Part shown: positions 8,484 through 18,655 of the stretch, one piece after another
Layout: each line of letters opens with the position of its first letter
How positions within the stretch are numbered: the first letter of the stretch is position 1
Assembly (NCBI RefSeq): GCF_001742285.1
Contig: NZ_MIEK01000015.1
Span: 1 to 58,869 of the forward strand
Reading direction: 5' to 3'
DNA: 58,869 nucleotides
Source: Enterococcus rivorum
Lineage (GTDB): Bacteria > Bacillota > Bacilli > Lactobacillales > Enterococcaceae
The notes under the pieces: model-generated
Databases searched by the model: none
What the model was told of the DNA's origin: nothing
Seen by the model: only the letters and a program-made list of their open reading frames with translations
Made by a program: the position numbers and the translations under genes

Positions 8484-10268
8484 TTATTTATCTGTGTCAG
8501 CATGCAGCTGTTTATATACATTTTTAGCAACATTTAATGGTAATCCTGATTTATTTAGCTCCTCAATAGAGGCATCAGTAATGTTCTTTAAGGACTTAAA
8601 TTGTTTTAGCAAGTTCTTCTTACGTTTAGGCCCTAAGCCATCAATATTGTCTAACTTTGAAGCAAAGCTATTCTTACTTCGCAATTGTCTATGGAAGGTA
8701 ATTGCAAATCGATGAACTTCGTCCTGAATTCTTTGTAGTAAGAAAAACTCTTGTGAATTTCGTTCCAATGCCACTACATTCAGCTCTGATCCAAATAATA
8801 GCTCGCTGGTTTTATGCTTGTCATTTTTTGCTAATCCAGCTATTGGAATATCCAAACCTAATTGATTTTCCAACACTTCTTTTGCTGCATCAACTTGCCC
8901 TTTTCCGCCATCAATAACGATTAAATCAGGAAATGGTAACCCTTCTTTCACTACGCGAGAATAACGGCGATAGATGACTTCCCGCATAGACGCATAGTCA
9001 TCGGGACCTGTAACTGTTTTGATTTTATATTTTCGATATTCTTTTTTATCTGGTCGACCGTCTATAAAAACAACCATTGCCGATACCGGGTCTGTTCCCA
9101 TAATATTTGAATTATCAAATGCTTCAATCCGAATAGGTGTTGGAATATTCATAGCGTTTCCTAATTTTTCTACTGCACCGATGGTTCGTTCTTGTTTTCG
9201 TACAATAATATCAAATTTTTCTTGTAAAGCAACTGTTGCGTTTTTTCCAGCTAATTTCACTAGCTTCTTCTTTTCTCCCCGTTGTGGTTGTAAAACTTTT
9301 GTAGAAAGCAGCGCTTCAACACTTTCCTTATCAATATTATCAGGAATTAAGACTTCTTTTGGTATAAAATGCTCATTCTCTTGATAGAACTGTCCGATGA
9401 AAGTTAAAAAGTCTTCCTCTTCTTCATTATAAAATGGGAAAATGGAAACATCACGTTCAATTAGTTTCCCTTGACGAATGAAAAACACTTGAACACACAT
9501 CCATCCTTTATCAACAGCATAACCAAAAACATCTCGATCAATTAAATCCGCATTGGTCATTTTTTGACGAGTCATAACTGTCTCGATAGATTTTATCTGA
9601 TCTCGATATTCAGCAGCTTTTTCAAATTCCATTTTTTCAGCGGCTAGTTCCATTTTTTTCTGTAGTTCTTCTTGGATTTGTGGATGACCACCATTAAGAA
9701 AGCGACGAATCTCTTCCACCATGTCTTTATAGGTCTTTTTAGGTATATCAAAAATACAAGGTGCTAAACATTGTCCCAGATGATAATAGAGACATACCTC
9801 TTTAGGTAAGACGCGACATTTTCTTAATGGGAAAAGTCGATCTAATAATTTCTTTGTATCATTTGCAGCTCCAACATCTGGATAAGGGCCAAAATAAGAA
9901 GCCTTATCTTTTAGTACTTTACGAGTAATTAATAGACGAGGATAATCTTCTTTTGTAATCTTGATAAAAGGATAACTTTTATCATCTTTCAGCATAATAT
10001 TATACTTTGGGTCATTTTTGTGGATCAAATTTATTTCCAATAGCAAGGCTTCAATGTTTGATTCAGTTACAATATATTCAAAATCTTCAATTTCACTAAC
10101 AAGCCGCTCAGTTTTTGTATCGTGGCTTCCAGTAAAATAGGAGCGTACACGGTTTTTTAAAACTTTCGCTTTCCCTACATAAATAATCGTCCCATTTTTA
10201 TCTTTCATTAAATAACAACCAGGTTGATCAGGAAGTAAAGCTAATTTATGTTTAATTCGTTCGTTCAT
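8484..10268 (-). CDS. uvrC: Excinuclease ABC subunit C
   Basis: UvrC makes both incisions in nucleotide excision repair with UvrA and UvrB. The 594-residue protein has an N-terminal GIY-YIG nuclease ([19 protein letters not shown]), a cysteine cluster after it, a UVR motif near residue 200 ([18 protein letters not shown]) that contacts UvrB, an RNase H-like endonuclease half ([28 protein letters not shown]) and a C-terminal helix-hairpin-helix pair ([17 protein letters not shown]). The length is normal. RBS GGAAGG precedes ATG 10268. A terminator separates it from trxA upstream. Confidence 0.97.
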   Translation of the reverse strand: MNERIKHKLALLPDQPGCYLMKDKNGTIIYVGKAKVLKNRVRSYFTGSHDTKTERLVSEIEDFEYIVTESNIEALLLEINLIHKNDPKYNIMLKDDKSYPFIKITKEDYPRLLITRKVLKDKASYFGPYPDVGAANDTKKLLDRLFPLRKCRVLPKEVCLYYHLGQCLAPCIFDIPKKTYKDMVEEIRRFLNGGHPQIQEELQKKMELAAEKMEFEKAAEYRDQIKSIETVMTRQKMTNADLIDRDVFGYAVDKGWMCVQVFFIRQGKLIERDVSIFPFYNEEEEDFLTFIGQFYQENEHFIPKEVLIPDNIDKESVEALLSTKVLQPQRGEKKKLVKLAGKNATVALQEKFDIIVRKQERTIGAVEKLGNAMNIPTPIRIEAFDNSNIMGTDPVSAMVVFIDGRPDKKEYRKYKIKTVTGPDDYASMREVIYRRYSRVVKEGLPFPDLIVIDGGKGQVDAAKEVLENQLGLDIPIAGLAKNDKHKTSELLFGSELNVVALERNSQEFFLLQRIQDEVHRFAITFHRQLRSKNSFASKLDNIDGLGPKRKKNLLKQFKSLKNITDASIEELNKSGLPLNVAKNVYKQLHADTDK

Positions 10269-10385
10269 GTTCCTTCCTTTCCGTAACTTTCAATGATTTC
10301 ATTATACCATTTTTTTTAATTTTTTCAGCTTTTTTACAGACACTTGTTCCCCTATCAATCATAAGTTCTAATTTTTCTTTAAGTA

Positions 10386-10427
10386 AAAAATCCTCTAACC
10401 CATTATATATGGATTAAAGGATTTTTA
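10386..10427 (-). terminator. Terminator of trxA
   Basis: The minus strand carries AAATCCTTTAATCC, a short loop, GGGTTAGAGGATTTTTT and more T. It lies 12 bases after the trxA stop. Confidence 0.8.
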
Positions 10428-10438
10428 TACTTTGTTGC

Positions 10439-10753
10439 TTACATGTGGCTCGCAATCATTGCTTTTAACTGATCTTTCGATTGGACACCCACCGCTTTTT
10501 CAACGACTTCTCCATCTTTTTTTAAGATTAGAGTAGGAATACTCATGATGCCGAAGCTTGCTGGAGTTTCAGGGTTTTCATCCACATCCATTTTTACAAT
10601 TTTCACTTCATCTTCATCATATTCTTCAGATAGTTGTTCTAAGATCGGTCCTTGCATTCTACAAGGTCCACACCAAGTTGCCCAAAAATCAATTAATACT
10701 AAACCTTTGTCTGTTACTTCTGCAAAATCTTTATCTGTAATAGCTTCTGTCAT
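10439..10753 (-). CDS. trxA: Thioredoxin
   Basis: This small cytoplasmic disulfide reductase keeps protein thiols reduced. The 104-residue protein is one thioredoxin fold with active site FWATWCGPCRM and the cis-proline loop SIPTLILKK. RBS AGGAGG is a few bases before ATG 10753. It follows mutS2 by about 90 bases, a gene order common in Lactobacillales, and ends at its own hairpin. Confidence 0.96.
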   Translation of the reverse strand: MTEAITDKDFAEVTDKGLVLIDFWATWCGPCRMQGPILEQLSEEYDEDEVKIVKMDVDENPETPASFGIMSIPTLILKKDGEVVEKAVGVQSKDQLKAMIASHM

Positions 10754-10844
10754 TGTATATACCTCCTAATATCTTATCCTTAATTCTATTATAGCACTTC
10801 ACTTGCAATCCAACTAGTTTGACGCTTACCTTTAGTAAGTCAGT

Positions 10845-13211
10845 TTAACCAAATTTAACAATTGTAGCTCCATTTCCACCTTGATTCGCCGGAGCAAACT
10901 CAAAACCTTTAACACTACGATGATTTTTAAGGTATTCAGTAATTCCTGTTCGTAAAGCTCCTGTTCCTTTTCCATGAACAATTGTAACTTGAGGATAGCC
11001 AGCTAAAATTGCTGCATCCAAATATTGATCAACCTCCGCCAGTGCCTCTTCGTATCGTTTTCCCCGTAGGTCTAATTGATTTGGCACATGACTACTTTCT
11101 GCGGATCTAATTGAAGTCACTCGTTGTGTCGGTTCTTTAAGTGGTGCTACTGGTGTCATATTTTCTTCTGAGACAGCCATTTTTAAAATCCCTAACTGAA
11201 CTTGCCACTCATGAGTATTGATTTTACGAATAAGTGTCCCTCTTTGTCCGTAAGTGTCTACAATCACTTCATCACCGGCTTTTAATTGTTTTTGCTCTTT
11301 TGCTCGTTTCAAGACTTTATTTTTTTCTAAACGTGTTTCTTCTTGATGTAATTGTGTTAATTTACTTTTGGCATCAATCAATTGGTGTTCCTTTATGCCG
11401 CCTTGCGTACCACTGGCTAATTGCATTTTTCTTATATCAGAAATAATTCCCTCTGCTTCTTCCTGTGCTTGTGCTACCAGCTCATTTGATTTTTTACGAG
11501 CTTTTGCCATTTCCTTTTCACGTTCATCAAAGAAGAAACTATAAGCTTCTTTTAAATCTCTGTAAAGATTTTCTGCTTCATCTACATAGTGACGAACTTC
11601 TAAATATTCTGTCTCAGCCATTTTTCGACGGTTTTCAAGATCTGCTATCATTTCATTCAGGTCTTGACTTTCACCATCCATGATTTGTTTTGCTTCAGAA
11701 ATAATTGTTGTGTCTAAGCCTAAGCGCTTAGATATTTCAAAGGCATTGCTTCGTCCAGGTACACCAATCAACAGTCGATACGTTGGGCTTAGAGTGTCTA
11801 CATCAAATTCCATACTAGCATTGATTGTCCCTGCACGATTGTAGCCATAAACTTTTAACTCTGGATAATGAGTAGTTGCCATAACATACGCACTTTTACT
11901 ACCGAGAGCATCCAAAATAGAAATCGCTAGTGCTGCACCTTCTTGCGGATCAGTTCCAGCTCCTAGCTCATCAAATAGAACCAAGCTACGTTCATTTACC
12001 TTATCTAAAACACTCACAATATTTGTCATATGAGAAGAAAAAGTACTTAAGCTTTGCTCAATGGATTGCTCATCACCAATATCCGCAAAAACCTCTTCAA
12101 AAATTCCCATCTGGCTTTCTTCTCCAACGGGAATTGGCAACCCTGATTGTCCCATTAATTGCAAAAGGCCTAATGTTTTTAAAGTAATAGTTTTTCCACC
12201 TGTATTCGGTCCAGTAATCACAATTGCTTGATACTCTTTTCCAATCATAATATCGTTAGCAACGACTTTGTCTTGATCAATTAAAGGATGTCTTGCTTGC
12301 TTGAAATAAATATGATTTTCTAGACTTATTTCTGGCACAATTCCTCTCAACTCTTTACCAAGTCTTGCTTTAGAATTAATAAAATCTAATTTTCCAATCA
12401 CATAGGCATTATGCAAGATCTCATTACGATAAGGAACTAATTCTGCTGACAGCTCAGATAATATCCGCTCAATTTCATTTCTTTCAGCAATTTGATGTTG
12501 TCGTAAGCGATTATTGGATTCGACAATTTGTTTTGGTTCAATAAATAGCGTTTGACCTGATGCACTTTGGTCATGTACCACTCCACCAAAAACACCTTTA
12601 TACTCTTGCTTCACTGGAATTACATAACGTTCATTCCTCATGGTAATGATTGCATCACTTAAATATTTTGCATTTTTTCCCCTAACAATACCATCTAGTT
12701 GTTCTCTGATGGTTTGTTCACTACGACGGATATTCTGACGGATTATTTTTAACTCTGGCGAAGCTTCATCTGTTACCCGTCCGTCTTCATCGATAGATTC
12801 TTTTAACCGTCGGCTTAATTCTGGTAAATGAACAAGCTGTTCAATCCAATTGTAAAGTCTTGTCAATTCAATTTCGCTATCTTGTAAATCTTCGAAAAAG
12901 CGAGTGATTTCTGATGTAGTTGATAATACTCTACCTACTTGTGCAAGTTCAACACCATTCAAATCAGCACCTATTTCGATCCGCTTCATGTGGGGTCTGA
13001 TATTTTCTAACTTTGGAATCGGAATGCCGCCACGTAGACGTTGTACTTTTAACCCATCCTCTGTTTCTTCTAACCAAGATTGAATGGTAGATGCTTCACT
13101 GACTGGAACAAGTTGTTCTACTTCCTCTGCACCTTGAGCTGTTACAATATACGTAATCAACAATTGTTTGACTTTATCAAATCCTAAAGTAGTTAAAATT
13201 CTTGTATTCAT
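10845..13211 (-). CDS. mutS2: MutS2 ATPase with Smr nuclease domain
   Basis: This 788-residue protein is a complete MutS2: helical clamp region, ATPase with Walker A (ITGPNTGGKTITLKT), Walker B (LVLFDELGAGTDP) and the ABC-type core, a long coiled coil (about 510-610), a KOW-like patch (AGDEVIVDTYGQRGTLIRK) and a C-terminal Smr domain with LDLRGKRYEEA and HGKGTGALR. MutS2 suppresses recombination in some bacteria and acts on collided ribosomes in Bacillus (family knowledge). It lies in the cvpA-zapA-mutS2-trxA neighbourhood. A second paralog without Smr lies at 39930-41840. Confidence 0.95.
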   Translation of the reverse strand: MNTRILTTLGFDKVKQLLITYIVTAQGAEEVEQLVPVSEASTIQSWLEETEDGLKVQRLRGGIPIPKLENIRPHMKRIEIGADLNGVELAQVGRVLSTTSEITRFFEDLQDSEIELTRLYNWIEQLVHLPELSRRLKESIDEDGRVTDEASPELKIIRQNIRRSEQTIREQLDGIVRGKNAKYLSDAIITMRNERYVIPVKQEYKGVFGGVVHDQSASGQTLFIEPKQIVESNNRLRQHQIAERNEIERILSELSAELVPYRNEILHNAYVIGKLDFINSKARLGKELRGIVPEISLENHIYFKQARHPLIDQDKVVANDIMIGKEYQAIVITGPNTGGKTITLKTLGLLQLMGQSGLPIPVGEESQMGIFEEVFADIGDEQSIEQSLSTFSSHMTNIVSVLDKVNERSLVLFDELGAGTDPQEGAALAISILDALGSKSAYVMATTHYPELKVYGYNRAGTINASMEFDVDTLSPTYRLLIGVPGRSNAFEISKRLGLDTTIISEAKQIMDGESQDLNEMIADLENRRKMAETEYLEVRHYVDEAENLYRDLKEAYSFFFDEREKEMAKARKKSNELVAQAQEEAEGIISDIRKMQLASGTQGGIKEHQLIDAKSKLTQLHQEETRLEKNKVLKRAKEQKQLKAGDEVIVDTYGQRGTLIRKINTHEWQVQLGILKMAVSEENMTPVAPLKEPTQRVTSIRSAESSHVPNQLDLRGKRYEEALAEVDQYLDAAILAGYPQVTIVHGKGTGALRTGITEYLKNHRSVKGFEFAPANQGGNGATIVKFG

Positions 13212-13238
13212 TTTTTCACCTTCTCTTTTCTCTATAAG

Positions 13239-13265
13239 AAAAGCTGAACGTTATTTGTCCAGCTT
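13239..13265 (-). terminator. Weak hairpin between cvpA and mutS2
   Basis: On the minus strand AAGCTGGAC and GTTCAGCTT pair around a seven-base loop, followed by TTCTTAT. It may reduce read-through from cvpA into mutS2. The T tract is poor. Confidence 0.4.
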
Positions 13266-13272
13266 CGTGACT

Positions 13273-13821
13273 TTATTTAATCATTTGCTCAATCCACATA
13301 TTTTGCACTTGTTTCGTTAAAATCGGCGTATTTTCAACAATAAATCGAGCGAGTCCACTATTTTTAAATTGATTTTGCACAGCATCAACTGGTAGCATGG
13401 CTATTGTGCTCAACACTAAAAAGATCCCGACATATATAACTAAAAAGCTTAGCACCCCGCCAGCTAACCCATTCGCTTGCTTCAAAACAGGAATAAACGT
13501 GAGTCCATGGGCAAATACAGCTAAAATTCGAACAACTAACCACCCTGCAAATAGGATTATTAGAAATGCGATAGCACCATAAAAAGCCTGATCCAACTCC
13601 AATGTTAACTTTTGATCAAAAAATAACAATTTTGTTTCCGCTGTTGGTGAAGGGTATGGAATATATAATTCAAGATGAGAGGCTAGAGCTTTATAGTTCT
13701 GTTTCGCAACAAGATAGGCAATCAAATACCCTACAGTATAAATTATTTGTAAGACTAATCCTCGCTTTGTGCCAGTATAAAACCCCATTGCTAAAATAAG
13801 GAAGATTATTAAGGTTAACAT
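13273..13821 (-). CDS. cvpA: CvpA-family membrane protein
   Basis: The 182-residue product has four hydrophobic helices and the CvpA family layout: N-terminal helix with GFYTGTKRGLVLQIIY, central helices and the Gly-rich turn KQANGLAGGVLSFLVIY. CvpA was first linked to colicin V production, but its role in Gram-positives is not settled. It sits 17 bases after zapA and upstream of mutS2, the usual order in this group, and the three are probably cotranscribed. Confidence 0.85.
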   Translation of the reverse strand: MLTLIIFLILAMGFYTGTKRGLVLQIIYTVGYLIAYLVAKQNYKALASHLELYIPYPSPTAETKLLFFDQKLTLELDQAFYGAIAFLIILFAGWLVVRILAVFAHGLTFIPVLKQANGLAGGVLSFLVIYVGIFLVLSTIAMLPVDAVQNQFKNSGLARFIVENTPILTKQVQNMWIEQMIK

Positions 13822-13838
13822 CCTATCATCCTCTCAGA

Positions 13839-14282
13839 TTATTGATCTTGTGTACTTTTGTTTTGAATTTTTTTCTTATGGTTTTCGTTTAAAATTTGCT
13901 GGGCTTCCATGTGGTTTTGAATTTCAACACCTTCTTGACCATTCTTCTTCAATACATCTCTAGCTTCTTCTTCTATAGCTTCAATTCGTTTAATACGATT
14001 TTCAAGTTCAGCAACTTTAATTGTTCGCTGCTTCAATTCAGCTACTTCTTGTTCTAACTTCATTACTTGTTCTTGTTTTTTTAATTGATCTGAAATCGCA
14101 TTGATTGCTAATAGAACAGAAGCTTGTTCGTTATTCGTTTGTGGTGAAATATGCTTTATTTCAGCTAGTTGTTCATTTACTAGTTTCGTCACTAAATCCA
14201 TATGTTGTTTATTTTCTTGTCCGATAATTGTATACGTATGTTCAGCAATCACGGCTTTATATCTCGCTTTATCTTTGGCCAT
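13839..14282 (-). CDS. zapA: Cell division protein ZapA
   Basis: ZapA binds and stabilises FtsZ filaments at the division ring. The N-terminal 85 residues carry the ZapA fold (YKAVIAEHTYTIIGQENKQHM, NNEQASVLLAINAISDQL); residues about 90-130 are a predicted coiled coil rich in Lys and Glu, with a polar tail. The start is ATG 14282 because a perfect AAGGAGG lies nine bases upstream; reading further upstream gives a non-ZapA extension. The 147-residue length is longer than minimal ZapA because of the charged tail, as is common in enterococci. Confidence 0.88.
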   Translation of the reverse strand: MAKDKARYKAVIAEHTYTIIGQENKQHMDLVTKLVNEQLAEIKHISPQTNNEQASVLLAINAISDQLKKQEQVMKLEQEVAELKQRTIKVAELENRIKRIEAIEEEARDVLKKNGQEGVEIQNHMEAQQILNENHKKKIQNKSTQDQ

Positions 14283-14512
14283 GTTGAAGGACCTCCTTAT
14301 AATATTCCATTTGTCAGGTCTATACTGAAAGATAGATTCCCTATTTTCTCTAACTAATCCCTTACTATTATATGCTAACACAAGAAAAAGTAAAAGCTTT
14401 AATCAAAAGAATCAGAGGAATTCTGCCACTCTTAAAAAATCCTTTTGCTTTGGTTGAGTGATTTTTTATATATTTTTATCGCTTTCTATGCTGTCTAGTT
14501 TTCAGAACATGG

Positions 14513-14555
14513 AAAAATCTTCCTACGAGATAATTACCTCATAGGAAGATTTTAG
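14513..14555 (-). terminator. Terminator of lepA
   Basis: The arms AAAATCTTCCTATGAGGTAA and TTATCTCGTAGGAAGATTTT on the minus strand form a long hairpin followed by TTCC, shortly after the lepA stop. Confidence 0.75.
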
Positions 14556-14599
14556 CAAAATGACTATTTCCAATAATATTCAAGTCCCTGAAACCCTTG

Positions 14600-16435
14600 C
14601 TACTTCTTGTTTTCATCCTCATCCATTTTAAGAACTGCCATGAAGGCTTCTTGAGGAACTTCAACTGACCCTACTTGTTTCATTCGTTTTTTACCATCTT
14701 TTTGTTTCTCTAATAGCTTACGCTTACGGGAGATATCTCCACCATAACATTTGGCTAAAACGTTTTTGCGTAGGGCTTTAATCGTTGAACGGGCTGTGAT
14801 TTTTTGGCCAATGGCTGCTTGGATTGGCACTTCAAACTGTTGACGAGGAATTAATTTTTTTAATTTTTCAACAATTACTTTGCCACGTTCAAAAGCAAAA
14901 TCTTTATGCACAATAAAGCTCAGAGCATCAACTTTTTCCGAGTTCAAAAGAATATCCATCTTAGACAGATTACTTTTACGGTAGCCAATCATTTCATAAT
15001 CTAATGAAGCGTACCCTTTTGTTCCTGATTTTAAACGGTCAAAGAAGTCATAAACGATTTCTGATAATGGCATATCATAAACGACATTTACTCTATATTC
15101 ATCCAAATAATCCATCGTTACAAATTCTCCGCGTTTTCGCTGAGAGATTTCCATCACAGCACCAACATATTCATTGGGTACCATGATTGTTGCCTTCACG
15201 TAAGGCTCTTCTACAAAATCGACACTACTTTGGTCTGGAAATTCTGCTGGATTATCAACCACAATTTTCGTTCCATCGGTCTTCGTTACGTGGTAAATTA
15301 CTGATGGCGCTGTTGTAATCAGATCAAGGTTGAATTCACGTTCTAAACGTTCTTGGATAACATCCATATGCAGCAAACCTAAAAAGCCACAACGATAACC
15401 AAACCCTAAGGCCTGAGAAGATTCTGCTTCAAACTGTAAAGCTGCATCATTTAGTTGTAATTTTTCCAACGCTTCACGTAATTCAACATATCGTGAGTTA
15501 TCGATTGGATACAATCCACAATAAACCATTGGATTCATTTTACGATATCCGGCTAAAGCTTCTTTTGCAGGATTGTTTGCTAAAGTTACTGTATCCCCTA
15601 CTTGGGTATCACGAACTGTTTTGATAGCTGCTGTGATATAACCTACATCACCAACCATTAAAAAGTCACGACTAATTGGCTTAGGTGAGAAAATACCTAC
15701 ATCCGTTACTTCAAAAGTCTTGTTGTTATTCATCATCATGATTTTATCTCCAGGTTTTACAACCCCATCCATGATTCGGACATTCAAAATAACACCACGA
15801 TAACTATCATAAACTGAATCAAAGATTAACGCCTTTAATGGTGCTTCAAGATCTCCTGTTGGTGCTGGAACTAAGTCAACGATTTGTTCTAAAATCTCTT
15901 CGATTCCAATCCCTGCTTTTGCGCTTGCTAAAACAGCATCGCTAGCATCAATTCCAATAACATCTTCTATTTCGGTACGAACACGTTCTGGATCGGCTGC
16001 TGGTAAATCAATTTTATTGATTACTGGAAGAATCTCCAAATCATTGTCTAAGGCTAAATAAACATTTGCTAAGGTTTGCGCTTCAATCCCTTGAGCGGCA
16101 TCAACAACTAATATAGCCCCTTCACAAGCGGCTAAACTTCTTGATACTTCATAAGTAAAGTCCACGTGCCCTGGGGTGTCAATCAAATGGAAAATATAAT
16201 CTTCCCCATCTTTTGCTGTGTAAGTCAATTCAACAGCGTTCAATTTAATCGTAATACCACGTTCACGCTCTAAATCCATCGCATCAAGTAATTGATCTTG
16301 CATTTCACGGTCTGAAACGGTTTCTGTTTTTTGTAAAATCCGATCAGCAAGTGTAGATTTCCCATGATCGATATGGGCTATAATCGAAAAATTACGAATC
16401 TTTTCCTGTCTTTGTTTCATTTCATCTATATTCAT
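14600..16435 (-). CDS. lepA: Elongation factor 4 (LepA) GTPase
   Basis: LepA is a ribosome-bound translational GTPase linked to back-translocation or to initiation and assembly. It has G1 ([14 protein letters not shown]), G2 (RERGITI), G3 (DTPGH), G4 (NKID), EF-G-like domains II, III and V, and the LepA C-terminal domain ending with basic residues ([20 protein letters not shown]). ATG 16435 is chosen because GAGGA is well placed; a start four codons upstream lacks a good site. At 611 residues the length is typical. An extended -10 (TGCTATAAT, box at 16470-16475) lies 35 bases upstream. Confidence 0.97.
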   Translation of the reverse strand: MNIDEMKQRQEKIRNFSIIAHIDHGKSTLADRILQKTETVSDREMQDQLLDAMDLERERGITIKLNAVELTYTAKDGEDYIFHLIDTPGHVDFTYEVSRSLAACEGAILVVDAAQGIEAQTLANVYLALDNDLEILPVINKIDLPAADPERVRTEIEDVIGIDASDAVLASAKAGIGIEEILEQIVDLVPAPTGDLEAPLKALIFDSVYDSYRGVILNVRIMDGVVKPGDKIMMMNNNKTFEVTDVGIFSPKPISRDFLMVGDVGYITAAIKTVRDTQVGDTVTLANNPAKEALAGYRKMNPMVYCGLYPIDNSRYVELREALEKLQLNDAALQFEAESSQALGFGYRCGFLGLLHMDVIQERLEREFNLDLITTAPSVIYHVTKTDGTKIVVDNPAEFPDQSSVDFVEEPYVKATIMVPNEYVGAVMEISQRKRGEFVTMDYLDEYRVNVVYDMPLSEIVYDFFDRLKSGTKGYASLDYEMIGYRKSNLSKMDILLNSEKVDALSFIVHKDFAFERGKVIVEKLKKLIPRQQFEVPIQAAIGQKITARSTIKALRKNVLAKCYGGDISRKRKLLEKQKDGKKRMKQVGSVEVPQEAFMAVLKMDEDENKK

Positions 16436-16469
16436 GATATTCCTCATTTCTTTTCAGTCAGCACTTTTC

Positions 16470-16786
16470 ATTATAGCAAGGTTTTTCAAAGATTTAAAGA
16501 ACTTTCATAGCTAGATTCAACGATTCTTCTATTTTTGTCCTCTATATGATGAATCTTCAAAACTGTCTATCTTAATTCGTAACACATCTTCCTTAGATTT
16601 GGTATACTATAATTATATTTGTTCGACTTAAAAATAATAGATATCAAAATATTATGCGTCGAACGAAAGAAAATTTGCATTCAAGTGCATCGCTTTCTAT
16701 CGATGGTTGATATAAAACGAAGGGAATTTCTTCTTTCATTTGATTGCAAAGAATAAACAATAGCAAAAAAATTTGGAGATGGAAAA
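16470..16786. promoter_or_regulatory. Divergent lepA/acetyltransferase intergenic region with a structured leader
   Basis: The lepA side has an extended -10 TGCTATAAT (box 16470-16475, minus strand). The plus strand has overlapping TATACT (16603-16608, extended by TGG) and TATAAT (16608-16613), giving a leader of about 165 bases before the acetyltransferase. That leader has two inverted repeats: GTTCGAC/GTCGAAC (16621-16627 with 16658-16664) and CATCG/CGATG (16688-16705). No known riboswitch or terminator is recognised in it. Confidence 0.45.
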
Positions 16787-18007
16787 ATGGAAGATCATGA
16801 GTTTCGAGATAGTTTAGAATTAAAACCTGTAGAAATGGAACATGTGGCTCAATTTAATGAACTACTAAGTTATGTTTTTCAATTTACAGAAGCTGACTTA
16901 GAAGAAAGTGGCTATGAAAGTAAAAGAGAGTTAATTAAATCTAAGCAGCCAATTTTAGAGCTCTCAAAAGTGTTCGGTTGGTTTCATGAAGACAAGCTCA
17001 TTTCTCAAATAGCAATTTACCCTTGTGAAGTGAATATTCATGGAAAATTATTTAAAATGGGTGGTGTAACTGGTGTAGGAACCTATCCAGAATATGCGAA
17101 TCATGGCTTAATGCAAGATTTGATTCATGTAGCTTTGGAAAATATGCGCCAAGACAAACAATGGATTTCTTATCTCTATCCTTATAGTATTCCTTATTAT
17201 CGGAGAAAAGGTTGGGAAATACTTTCAGACAAACTTTCTTTTAAAATAAGAGATACACAGCTACCTAAGCAAGTTGAAGTTCCTGGGTTGGTAGAACGTG
17301 TTTCGGTAGATCACGAAGATGTTTTCTCCGTCTACGCTCGTTTTGCTCGTCAAAATCATGGGGCTTTAATCCGCAGTGAATTCAATTGGGAAGAATATTG
17401 GCGTTTTGAAAATTTAGAAGAACGGACAGCTGCTGTTTATTATGGTGCAAACCAAGAACCTTTAGGCGTTCTATTTTATTGGGTAGCGGAAGAAGTTTTT
17501 CATGTCAAAGAAATGTTCTATTTAAATCAAGAAGCACGAGATGGTCTGTGGAATTTTATTTCTGCACATTTTTCAATGATTTATTGGGTTAAGGGGGATA
17601 TCTATAAAAATGAACCTCTAGCTTTTCTTTTAGATGACAGTCAAATAAAAGAAACAATAGAACCATATTTTATGGCTCGGATTGTTGATGTCAAAGAATT
17701 TTTAACCGCCTATCCTTTCGCCAGCACAGCGAAGCCATTTCATTTTATCGTGACTGATCCTGTAGCAGAATGGAACAACGGGATATTTAGTCTACTTTGG
17801 GACGAAAATGATCAAGTCACCATAAGCAATGAACCTTTGGGAAATCCTGTCCATATTGATATTCAAACATTAACTTGCTTAATGATGAATTATCGTCGCC
17901 CTTCTTATCTTTACAGAATTGAACACATTGAAACAGATAAAGAAACTTTGCACTCTTTGGAACGAATTATTCCAGATCAAGAAGCTTATTTTAGTGATTA
18001 CTTTTGA
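16787..18007 (+). CDS. Eis-like GNAT-family N-acetyltransferase
   Basis: The 406-residue protein has the Eis layout: an N-terminal GNAT domain with the acetyl-CoA loop region GGVTGVGTYPEYANHGLMQDLI, a second GNAT-like middle domain (about 165-290) and an SCP2-like C-terminal domain. A central SYLYPYSIPYYRRKGWEI segment is characteristic of the family. Mycobacterial Eis acetylates aminoglycosides and other amines, but most Firmicutes members have no proven substrate, so no resistance role is claimed. RBS GGAGA precedes ATG 16787. Confidence 0.8.
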   Translation: MEDHEFRDSLELKPVEMEHVAQFNELLSYVFQFTEADLEESGYESKRELIKSKQPILELSKVFGWFHEDKLISQIAIYPCEVNIHGKLFKMGGVTGVGTYPEYANHGLMQDLIHVALENMRQDKQWISYLYPYSIPYYRRKGWEILSDKLSFKIRDTQLPKQVEVPGLVERVSVDHEDVFSVYARFARQNHGALIRSEFNWEEYWRFENLEERTAAVYYGANQEPLGVLFYWVAEEVFHVKEMFYLNQEARDGLWNFISAHFSMIYWVKGDIYKNEPLAFLLDDSQIKETIEPYFMARIVDVKEFLTAYPFASTAKPFHFIVTDPVAEWNNGIFSLLWDENDQVTISNEPLGNPVHIDIQTLTCLMMNYRRPSYLYRIEHIETDKETLHSLERIIPDQEAYFSDYF

Positions 18008-18115
18008 TACAGAAATGAAATTATTTACGGGACGTGAGGAATCAATCTAGATTTCACCACGCACTAAGTCCACACCCTATTACCTACTATTTTTATAATA
18101 AGCGGAGGAAAGATC

Positions 18116-18601
18116 ATGAACATTTATTTTGCAGGCCCTATGTTTGCTAAGGCAGATTTACTTTATAATGAATATTTAGTTGGAAAAATACGTGAGATAG
18201 ACTCCTCAATTAGTGTCTATTTACCACAAGAAAATGGTGCTATCAACGACAAAACAGCCTATGCTGATAGTCAAATGATTGCTTTAGCAGATACAGAAAG
18301 AGTGTTAAACAGTGATTTATTAGTAGCTGTTCTCGATGGTGCTGTAATAGATTCTGGTGTCGCTTCTGAAATCGGGATTGCTTACGCCAAAGGAATTCCA
18401 ATTATTGGGCTGTATACAGATACTCGACAACAAGGCGCCGACAATCAGAAGAAATTGGATGCGTTGAATGATACAGCAGAAAATCAGTTTCACTATTTAA
18501 ATCTCTACACGGTTGGGCTAGTAAAACTAAACGGCACAATTGTTAATACGGACGAAGACTTTTTATCTTTGATTAAACAAGCAACGCTAGAAAAAAATTA
18601 G
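18116..18601 (+). CDS. Nucleoside 2-deoxyribosyltransferase
   Basis: This enzyme should exchange the base of 2'-deoxynucleosides in nucleoside salvage. The 161-residue length and Rossmann-like fold fit class N-deoxyribosyltransferases: N-terminal IYFAGPMF, the loop YADSQMIALADTERVLNSDLLVAVLDG and the catalytic-acid region DSGVASEIGIAYAKGIPIIGLYTD with Glu in ASEIG. It starts after GGAGG and precedes a membrane protein gene by 54 bases. The base preference (purine or both types) cannot be read from the sequence. Confidence 0.88.
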   Translation: MNIYFAGPMFAKADLLYNEYLVGKIREIDSSISVYLPQENGAINDKTAYADSQMIALADTERVLNSDLLVAVLDGAVIDSGVASEIGIAYAKGIPIIGLYTDTRQQGADNQKKLDALNDTAENQFHYLNLYTVGLVKLNGTIVNTDEDFLSLIKQATLEKN

Positions 18602-18655
18602 GTCTATCTTGCAAAATGAACCATCCTTAAAAAATAATCTGGAGGTAACCCCTTA

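Noticed and set aside
16787-18007. Aminoglycoside resistance gene
   Set aside because: It is only an Eis-family relative; many Firmicutes homologues have no known resistance role.
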